6,216 bases of DNA from Thermoanaerobaculia bacterium (GTDB lineage: Bacteria > Acidobacteriota > Thermoanaerobaculia > Multivoradales > UBA5704), in NCBI GenBank assembly GCA_025937035.1, contig JAICSG010000257.1, forward strand, positions 1 through 6,216, in the 5' to 3' direction. The notes under the pieces are model-generated. The model did no database searches. It was not told the DNA's origin and saw only the letters and a list, made by a program, of their open reading frames with translations. Positions 1-5,390 of this stretch are shown piece after piece. The position numbers were made by a program, and so were the translations under genes. How positions within the stretch are numbered: position 1 is the stretch's first letter; every line of letters begins with the position of its first letter.

Positions 1-20
1 AACAGTCTCGCGGCTGATCT

Positions 21-63
21 CCCTCTTCTCCCGTCAGGTGGGGGGGAGGCGGGGAGAAGAGGG
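21..63. repeat. Perfect 12-bp inverted repeat ahead of the operon
   Basis: CCCTCTTCTCCC at 21-32 is exactly reverse-complementary to GGGAGAAGAGGG at 52-63, with a 19-nt G-rich loop (33-51). As RNA this would form a stable stem-loop about 36 nt before the first start codon. No T-run follows on the + strand, so it is not a standard intrinsic terminator. It could be a terminator-like end of an unseen upstream gene, a leader structure of this operon, or a dispersed palindromic element. Nothing else in 1-99 could be identified: no convincing promoter, and the frame open from 1 to 72 is too short and biased in composition to call as a gene end. Confidence 0.7.
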
Positions 64-88
64 CCGGGGTGATGAGGGCCAACCTGCC

Positions 89-93
89 GGGAG
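89..93 (+). promoter_or_regulatory. Ribosome binding site of tsaC
   Basis: GGGAG lies 6 nt before the ATG at 100. It supports that start. The frame is closed just upstream by a TGA at 73-75, and there is no other ATG in between. Confidence 0.7.
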
Positions 94-99
94 CGCCCA

Positions 100-735
100 A
101 TGTCCCGGAAAGTGAAAATCCACCGCCCCGGCGACCCCCTCCCGCCCCTCCGCGGCCTCCTCGCCCGGGGTGGCATCGTGGCCTTCCCCACCGAGTCGAG
201 CTACGGGCTGGGGGTCGATCCCTGGAACCCGGCGGGGGTGGCGGCGATCTATCGCATCAAGGAGCGGGAGGCGGGCAAGCCGCTGCCGGTGGTGATCGCC
301 GGACGCGACCAGCTCGCCGGTTTGGGGATCGATCCCGATCTGAATATAGTGAAGCGCCTCTCCGCCCTCTGGCCGGCGCCGCTGACCGCGGTGCTGCCGG
401 TCGCGCGGCCGTTGCCGGCCTCGGCCGGGACGCGGACCCTGGCGGTGCGGGTGCCGGATCACGGCCCCCTGCGCGAGCTGCTCGCGGCTCTCGGCCATGG
501 CCTGACGGCGACGAGCGCCAACCGCAGCGGCGAGCCGCCGATCGTCGATCCGGCGGCGCTCCCGGACCTGCTGGCGGGCGAGGACGCGATGGTGGTGGAC
601 GGCGGCGTGCTCCCGGGCGGGCCCCCTTCGACCCTGGTGGCAATAGAAGGGGACCGGGTCGTGGTTCTACGATCAGGGAGATTTCCCACCGATCGTATCG
701 AGGAGGATCTCCGTTCCACGGAGGAAGAAGGATGA
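100..735 (+). CDS. tsaC: L-threonylcarbamoyladenylate synthase (TsaC/YrdC/Sua5 family)
   Basis: Makes threonylcarbamoyl-AMP from threonine, bicarbonate and ATP in the cytoplasm. This is the first step of the universal t6A modification at position 37 of ANN-decoding tRNAs; the TsaB/TsaD/TsaE proteins then transfer the group. The 211-residue protein has the YrdC fold signatures in order: FPTESSYGLGVDP (29-41), K-x-R...KPLPVVI (54-66), WPAPLTAVLP (91-100), RVPDH (117-121), TATSANRSGEPP (136-147) and PSTLV (176-180). The length matches the single-domain TsaC form; the extra C-terminal domain of Sua5 is absent. The start at 100 has a ribosome binding site and is the only ATG ahead of the first motif. 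The last bases overlap the next gene by ATGA (732-735). The short tail rich in acidic residues after about residue 195 is unremarkable. YciO-type relatives share the fold, but the complete motif set favours TsaC. Confidence 0.95.
   Translation: MSRKVKIHRPGDPLPPLRGLLARGGIVAFPTESSYGLGVDPWNPAGVAAIYRIKEREAGKPLPVVIAGRDQLAGLGIDPDLNIVKRLSALWPAPLTAVLPVARPLPASAGTRTLAVRVPDHGPLRELLAALGHGLTATSANRSGEPPIVDPAALPDLLAGEDAMVVDGGVLPGGPPSTLVAIEGDRVVVLRSGRFPTDRIEEDLRSTEEEG
720..735 (+). promoter_or_regulatory. Ribosome binding site and ATGA stop/start overlap for the S55 gene
   Basis: A strong GGAGG (720-724) lies 7 nt before ATG 732. The ATG overlaps the tsaC stop codon (TGA 733-735). This fixes the start inside a reading frame that stays open far upstream (from about 69). 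The residues after this ATG form a clean signal peptide, whereas the upstream part of the frame only shadows tsaC. The arrangement suggests translational coupling with tsaC. Confidence 0.8.
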
Positions 736-2624
736 AGCACCTGACTCTTGGACTTTCGGCCCGCGCGGCCCTCCTGCTCGCCGCCCTTGCCTTGAGCGCG
801 ATCCCGGCCTCCGCCGCGGACCCCGGCCCCAGCCCGGACGCCGCCGCCGCCACGGGCATCCCCGCGGGGGCCCTGCCCACGATCTCTCTTTCGGAGATCC
901 AGCGCGGCCAGAAGGGGTACGGCCTCTCGGTCTTCTCGGGCACCGAGCCCAAGCGCTTCGATGTCGAGGTGATCGGTATCATGCGCAACGTCAGCCCGGA
1001 GGTGAGCTACATCCTGGCCCGCCTCACCGGCGAGGGGCTGGAGAAGAGCGGGGTGGCCGGCGGCATGAGCGGCAGCCCGGTGTTCCTCGACGGCAAGCTG
1101 GCGGGCGCGGTGGCCTTCAGCTGGCCCTTCACCAACGAGGCGATCGCCGGCATCACCCCCATCGGCTCGATGCGCCAGCTCTCGGGCTTCCGGCCGATCC
1201 CGGTCTCGCCGCCCCCTCCCGAGGTCAAGCTCTCCGACATCCTCACCCACCATATCCCCCAGGATCTGCTCACGACCCAATTCGCGCGCCTCCTGCCGCG
1301 CTTCGTGGACGGCGCCTCGCCCGCCGTGCAGTGGACCGCCACCGGCTTCGGGGAGAGGTCCACCGGCATGCTGCGGCAGGTGCTGGGGAGCGTCTCCTCG
1401 GGGGGCAAGGCCGCCCCGGGGACGGTCCCCGATGACCTGACCCCCGGCAAGGCGGTCAACGTGGTGCTGGTGGACGGCGACTTTCAGCTCGCGGCCAACG
1501 GCACGGTGACCGACCGCTACGGCGATCAGGTCCTCGCCTTCGGCCACCCCTTCCTGGGGCTGGGGCCGGTGAAAGTGCCGATGGCCACCGCCGAGGTGGT
1601 CACCGTGCTGTCGAGCACCAACAGCTCGTTCAAGATCGCGAACACGGGGCGGATCATCGGCGCCTTCGAGCAGGACCGCAAGACCGGCATCCAGGGGCGG
1701 ATCGGCGTCGAGGCCCCCATGGTGCCGATGGTGGTGCGGGTCCAGGCCGAGCGCCCCCGCGAGTACCACATGCGGCTCGCGTCCCTCCCCGAGTTCATGC
1801 CCCTGCTGGTGGGGAGCGGCGTGGTGGCCGGCCTGGAGGCCGCCAGCTACACGTCCGGCTCCCAGAGCCTGGACATGACGGCCCACCTCAAGCTCCGCCG
1901 CTACGGCGATCTGGAGGTGCGCCAGAGCTTCGACGGCAACAGCGCGGTCAGCGAGGCCTCCAACTTCCTGCTGTCGATCGTCTCCTATCTGACCCAGAAT
2001 TCCCTGGAGAAGGTCGAGGTCGAGAGCGTGGACGTCGATCTCGCGCAGACCGATCAGCCGAGCGCCGCCAATCTGGTGGGCGCCAACGCCAGCCGCACCC
2101 TGGTGCACCCGGGCGATCACATCACCCTGAACCTGGACCTGGTCCCCTATCGCGGCGAGCGCTTCCGCCACACCGTGCCCCTCGACCTGCCCGGGGACCT
2201 GCCGGCCGGCCGCTATTCGCTGCTGGTGGGGGACGGCGCGAGCGTCGACGCCGCCCGCCTCTCCATGCAGCCCGCGGAGCCGGTCAACTTCCCCCAGGCG
2301 CTCGACCTGCTGCGCTCGTTCCACTCCCGGCGCGACCTGATGGTGCTGGGGTTCTACGGCGGGCCGGGCCTGTCGGTGGCCGGCGAGGCCATGCCGCGGC
2401 TGCCGGGCTCGGTGCGCTCCCTCTGGGGGGCCGCGGCCTCGGGCGGCGCGGTCGCCCTGCGCGCCGCCATCGTGCAGGAGAAGCGCGAGACCCTGGCCGT
2501 GCCGGTGCAGGGGGTGGTCCGGATCGACCTCGAGGTGCGCCGCCGCGAGCCGTCGACCGGAGACGACGACGGGAGCGACGCGGCCGGGACCGACGTGGCG
2601 TCCTATTCCAAGGGAGCCCCATAA
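732..2624 (+). CDS. Exported SpoIVB-type S55 peptidase-domain protein, permuted motif order
   Basis: The 630-residue protein starts with a signal peptide (basic MKHLTLGLSARA, hydrophobic core to about 25, likely cleavage after ASA at 28). The mature protein therefore acts outside the cytoplasmic membrane. Residues about 51-130 match the C-terminal half of the SpoIVB S55 peptidase domain: an RFDVEVIGI strand, then GVAGGMSGSPVFLDGKLAGAV with the expected nucleophile Ser113. Residues about 241-340 match the N-terminal half: GTVTDRYGDQVLAFGHPF with the expected catalytic His272, then IIGAFEQDRKTGIQGRIG. This order is reversed relative to Bacillus SpoIVB, and no PDZ domain is seen. A proline-containing linker (about 153-238) joins the halves. 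Residues about 445-604 are beta-rich and Ig-like (HPGDHITLNLDLVPYRGE), followed by an acidic tail. Family knowledge: SpoIVB is a self-cleaving serine peptidase that triggers sigma-K activation in spores. No sporulation context exists here, so the substrate is unknown and activity is unproven. A non-proteolytic surface role is possible. Confidence 0.88.
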   Translation: MKHLTLGLSARAALLLAALALSAIPASAADPGPSPDAAAATGIPAGALPTISLSEIQRGQKGYGLSVFSGTEPKRFDVEVIGIMRNVSPEVSYILARLTGEGLEKSGVAGGMSGSPVFLDGKLAGAVAFSWPFTNEAIAGITPIGSMRQLSGFRPIPVSPPPPEVKLSDILTHHIPQDLLTTQFARLLPRFVDGASPAVQWTATGFGERSTGMLRQVLGSVSSGGKAAPGTVPDDLTPGKAVNVVLVDGDFQLAANGTVTDRYGDQVLAFGHPFLGLGPVKVPMATAEVVTVLSSTNSSFKIANTGRIIGAFEQDRKTGIQGRIGVEAPMVPMVVRVQAERPREYHMRLASLPEFMPLLVGSGVVAGLEAASYTSGSQSLDMTAHLKLRRYGDLEVRQSFDGNSAVSEASNFLLSIVSYLTQNSLEKVEVESVDVDLAQTDQPSAANLVGANASRTLVHPGDHITLNLDLVPYRGERFRHTVPLDLPGDLPAGRYSLLVGDGASVDAARLSMQPAEPVNFPQALDLLRSFHSRRDLMVLGFYGGPGLSVAGEAMPRLPGSVRSLWGAAASGGAVALRAAIVQEKRETLAVPVQGVVRIDLEVRRREPSTGDDDGSDAAGTDVASYSKGAP

Positions 2625-2628
2625 AAAG

Positions 2629-2654
2629 GGATCAATATAGAGGATCAATATGAG
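2629..2654 (+). repeat. Tandem 13-nt near-duplicate spanning the start of the propeller gene
   Basis: GGATCAATAT occurs at 2629-2638 and again at 2642-2651, a 13-nt period. The second copy contains the start codon (ATG 2650) and the preceding AGAGG (2639-2643, 6 nt spacing). In the first copy the matching position reads ATA, followed by TAG. The block is noticeably AT-rich against the very GC-rich flanks and fills the only non-overlapping junction of the operon. It may simply be a slippage duplication of a ribosome binding site that leaves the region unstructured for ribosome entry. Confidence 0.6.
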
Positions 2655-4878
2655 GAGAGCGCGATTCCACGCCCTCGTCGCGGGGGTGTTGCTGGCCGCG
2701 GCCGTCCTGCCGGCGCGCGGCACCCAGGTGAAGATCTTCCAGGCCCGCAGCCAGGCCGCTTTCCTCGCCGGCACGCTGGACGGCGTGAGCGTCGACGCGC
2801 TCGGCCGCATGGAGCTCGCCCCCAAGGTGGACCGGGTCGCCTCGGTCGCCGAGCCCTTCCTCCTCTCCGCCGCCGTCCATCCGGACGGCTGGGTGGTGGG
2901 CACGGGCAACGCGGGCAAGGTGCTGAAGATCGACCGCAAGGGCACGGTCAGCGAGCTGTTCACCGCCCCCGAGCCCGAGGTCTTCGCCGTCTGGGCCGAC
3001 CCCGACGGCACCGTCTACGCCGGCACCTCCCCCAAGGGCAAGGTCTACCGCATCCCGCCCAAGGGGAAGGCGGACGTCTTCTTCGATCCCGGCGAGACCT
3101 ACATCTGGGCCCTGGCCCGCGCTTCCGACGGCTCCCTGCTGGTGGGCACCGGCACCCAGGGGAAGCTCTTCCGGGTCGATTCCAAGGGCAAGGGCTCGGT
3201 CTTCTACGATAGCGACGACACCCACGTCCGGACCCTGGCGCCGCTTCCCGGCGGGGACGTCCTGGCCGGCACCGCCGGCGAGGGTTTGATCCTGCGGATC
3301 AGCCCGGACGGCCGGGCCCGCACTCTCTACGACGCCGAGGAGCCCGAGGTCGTCTCCCTGGCCGCGTCGCCGGACGGCACCTGCTACGCCGCCGTGATCG
3401 CCTCCGAGGCCAGCCTGGTCGATCAGGCCAAGGACCAGGCCGTGCCGGCGGCGCCTGCCAACCCTCCGGGTCGGGGCGCGGCCAAGGGGAGCGGGCAGCC
3501 GCAGGTCTCGGTCAGCGTCGAGCAGGTGGAGGCCCCGACCGTGGCCGCGGGGAGGGGCAAGCGCGGCGGCTCCCAGGCGCCCCGCAGCGAGATCCTCTCC
3601 ATCTCCCCCGCGGGCGTGGTCGAGAGCCTGTGGAGCTTCACCGACGACACCGTCTACGACCTCCTCTGGCAGGACGGCAAGCTCTGGGTCGCCACCGGCC
3701 TCGAAGGGAAGCTCTACCGCTGGGCCGACCAGCAGATGCTCCTGGAGAAGGACGTCGACGAGCGGCAGATCGTGGCCGTGCTGCCGGGTGATCCCGGGCC
3801 GGTCTTCGCCACCACCAACGCCGCCGCCCTCTTCCGGGTCACCCGCGGCACCGAGGCGGCCGGCACCTATACCAGCGCCGCGCTCGACGCCGATCAGGTG
3901 GCCCGCTTCGGCACCTTCTCCTGGCAGGGGGAGGTGCCGCCGGGCGGCGCGGTCCGCTTCTCCTTCCGCAGCGGCGTCAGCTCCGAGCCGGACCGCACCT
4001 GGTCCGCCTGGACCGAGCCGCGCGAGGGGACCGAGATCCCGCTGACCGGCGTCCCCCGCGGGCGCTTCGTCCAGTGGCGGGCCGAGCTGCGGGCGGGCGA
4101 CCACGGCTCGCCGCGGATCTACGAGACCGAGCTCTCCTACCGCCAGGAGAACCTGAGCCCCAAGATCGCCGCCCTCCAGGTGCTCGAGCCGGGGCAGATC
4201 CTGGTGCCGGCCAACTTCAACCCCAGCAACCAGACCTTCGAGCCGGCCCATCCGAACAAGGAGGGGATCTTCACCCGCATCGGCCAGCCGTCGGACGAGG
4301 ACACCGGCGGCCGCAACAAGATGCTCTGGAAGCTCGGCTATCAGACCCTGCGCTGGGGGGCGACCGATCCCAACGGCGACGACCTGGTCTACGATCTCTC
4401 CTTCCGTCCCGCCTCCGCGGACGGCGGCAAGGAAGGGGACTGGCTCGAGGTGGAGAAGGACCTCAAGGACGATCACTTCAGCTTCGACGCCCAGTCGCTG
4501 CCGGACGGCATCTACCGCTTCCGCCTGCGGGCCTCGGACCTGCCGTCCAACGACCCCGACACGGCCCTGGTGGCCGAGCGGGTGAGCGATCCGGTGGTGA
4601 TCGACCATACGCCGCCCGAGCTCGTCAAGGTCGAGAAGGACCGCGACGGCAAGCTGTTGCGGGTCACCGTGCGGGACGCCCTGAACCCGCTGCAGGAGGC
4701 CGTCGCCAGCGTCAACGCCCAGGAGTGGAAGCCGGTGCGGGCGGCCGACGGGCTGCTCGACGGACGCACCGAAACCCTGCTGATCGAGACGGCCAAGCCG
4801 GGGGACCTGCTGCTGCTCCGGGTCACCGACGCCGCGCACAACGTCACCACTTTCGACCTCACCCACCAGGAGCGATGA
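2650..4878 (+). CDS. Exported seven-bladed beta-propeller protein with C-terminal Ig-like domains, function unknown
   Basis: The 742-residue protein has a signal peptide (MRRARFHALV, hydrophobic to about 20, probable cleavage after ARG at 24). Seven propeller blades follow, six of them with a DG-x-x-x-x-GT/AT-type core: about 76-104, 117-145, 158-186, 199-227, 240-328, 341-366 and 377-398. Clear examples are VGTGNAGKVLKI (83-94), AGTSPKGKVYRI (124-135), VGTGTQGKLFRV (165-176) and VATGLEGKLYRW (347-358). Blade 5 is split by a low-complexity A/P/G/K/R-rich insert (about 256-312). Residues about 401-500 form a beta-rich domain (FRSGVSSEPDRTWSAW, GRFVQWRAEL), and a region with FNPSNQTFEPAHPNKEG links it onward. 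About 563-655 looks fibronectin/Ig-like (WGATDPNGDDLVYDLSF, LPDGIYRFRLRASD), and a last Ig-like module runs from HTPPEL (653-658) to the end. I see no catalytic motif and do not recognise a named family. Binding or scaffolding in the periplasm or on the cell surface is the reasonable inference. Its position next to the S55 gene suggests a partner or substrate. Confidence 0.8.
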   Translation: MRRARFHALVAGVLLAAAVLPARGTQVKIFQARSQAAFLAGTLDGVSVDALGRMELAPKVDRVASVAEPFLLSAAVHPDGWVVGTGNAGKVLKIDRKGTVSELFTAPEPEVFAVWADPDGTVYAGTSPKGKVYRIPPKGKADVFFDPGETYIWALARASDGSLLVGTGTQGKLFRVDSKGKGSVFYDSDDTHVRTLAPLPGGDVLAGTAGEGLILRISPDGRARTLYDAEEPEVVSLAASPDGTCYAAVIASEASLVDQAKDQAVPAAPANPPGRGAAKGSGQPQVSVSVEQVEAPTVAAGRGKRGGSQAPRSEILSISPAGVVESLWSFTDDTVYDLLWQDGKLWVATGLEGKLYRWADQQMLLEKDVDERQIVAVLPGDPGPVFATTNAAALFRVTRGTEAAGTYTSAALDADQVARFGTFSWQGEVPPGGAVRFSFRSGVSSEPDRTWSAWTEPREGTEIPLTGVPRGRFVQWRAELRAGDHGSPRIYETELSYRQENLSPKIAALQVLEPGQILVPANFNPSNQTFEPAHPNKEGIFTRIGQPSDEDTGGRNKMLWKLGYQTLRWGATDPNGDDLVYDLSFRPASADGGKEGDWLEVEKDLKDDHFSFDAQSLPDGIYRFRLRASDLPSNDPDTALVAERVSDPVVIDHTPPELVKVEKDRDGKLLRVTVRDALNPLQEAVASVNAQEWKPVRAADGLLDGRTETLLIETAKPGDLLLLRVTDAAHNVTTFDLTHQER
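4868..4878 (+). promoter_or_regulatory. Close-spaced ribosome binding site and ATGA overlap for coaD
   Basis: AGGAG (4868-4872) lies only 2 nt from ATG 4875, shorter than the usual 5-9 nt. The ATG overlaps the stop of the propeller gene (TGA 4876-4878). Initiation probably depends largely on ribosomes finishing the upstream gene. The start is fixed by homology, because MSKRIAVYPGSFDP is the expected CoaD N-terminus. Confidence 0.65.
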
Positions 4879-5390
4879 GCAAACGGATCGCCGTCTACCC
4901 CGGGTCGTTCGACCCCATGCACAACGGCCACCTCGACATCATCGAGCGTTGCCGCCCGCTGTTCGATGAAGTGGTCGTGGCCGTGCTGCACAACGAAGGG
5001 AAGAAGCCGCTGTTCTCGGTCGAGGAGCGCATCGAGGCGATCCGCGAGATGGTGGGCGCCGACGTGCGGGTCGAGAGCTTCTCGGGGCTCCTGGTCGACT
5101 TCATGGACCAGGTGGGGGCCCGTGCCGTGGTGCGCGGGCTGCGCGCCGTCTCCGACTTCGAATACGAGCTCCAGATGGCGCTGATGAACCGCCGGCTCAA
5201 CCCCCGGGTCGAGACCGTGTTCATGATGCCCCGCGAGGACTACATCTACCTGTCGAGCCGGCTGGTCAAGGAGGTCTTCTCGCTGGGGGGGAACCTGACC
5301 GGGCTCGTCCCCGAGCCGGTGCTCGCCCGGCTGCGGAAGCGCCTCCGGCCCACCGGCCCGGCGGCTCAAGATCCGGCGGCGACCGCATGA
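4875..5390 (+). CDS. coaD: Phosphopantetheine adenylyltransferase
   Basis: Transfers AMP from ATP to 4'-phosphopantetheine to give dephospho-CoA and pyrophosphate, the penultimate step of coenzyme A synthesis in the cytoplasm. The 171-residue protein shows the nucleotidyltransferase signatures in order: YPGSFDPMHNGHLDII (8-23) with the nucleotide-binding G-x-x-x-x-x-x-GH histidine at 19, a Lys pair at 43-44 in the substrate loop, VVRGLRAVSDFEYELQMALM (85-104), and the C-terminal YLSSRLVKEVFSLGGNLTGL (125-144), which corresponds to the family ISSS-x-VKE motif. Length is close to the usual 160-170, with a short Pro/Ala-rich tail after about 158 that is probably disordered. Family members are hexamers. 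The gene overlaps both neighbours by ATGA. No key residue looks altered. Its place behind an exported propeller gene has no obvious metabolic logic. Confidence 0.97.
   Translation: MSKRIAVYPGSFDPMHNGHLDIIERCRPLFDEVVVAVLHNEGKKPLFSVEERIEAIREMVGADVRVESFSGLLVDFMDQVGARAVVRGLRAVSDFEYELQMALMNRRLNPRVETVFMMPREDYIYLSSRLVKEVFSLGGNLTGLVPEPVLARLRKRLRPTGPAAQDPAATA

Noticed and set aside
21..63. Calling the hairpin an intrinsic terminator
   Set aside because: There is no T-run after the stem on the + strand, and the upstream gene it would terminate is not visible.
1..72. Frame open from the left edge to TGA 70-72 as the end of an upstream gene
   Set aside because: Only about 23 codons, overlapping the hairpin and rich in Gly; nothing supports it as coding.
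69..731. Upstream extension of the S55 gene's frame back to a GTG at 69
   Set aside because: This part overlaps tsaC out of frame and translates to Pro/Arg/Gly-rich junk. The ATG at 732 has a strong ribosome binding site and opens a clean signal peptide.
2600..2650. Internal promoter before the propeller gene in the AT-rich junction
   Set aside because: AATATA-like bases are present but no matching -35 element with proper spacing was seen; the AT content is explained by the short duplicate.
459..3011. Very long open frame on the - strand (about 850 codons)
   Set aside because: It lies antisense to three well-supported genes. In DNA this GC-rich, stop codons are scarce, and its translation is low-complexity, rich in Gly, Arg, His and Ala, with no family motif.
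2632..4866. Long open frame on the - strand (about 744 codons) mirroring the propeller gene
   Set aside because: It is an antisense shadow of codon-biased coding sequence; its composition is repetitive (Gly, Val, Leu, His, Asp) and no signature is visible.
4074..4874. Upstream extension of the coaD frame
   Set aside because: It overlaps the propeller gene out of frame, and the CoaD family N-terminus begins exactly at 4875.
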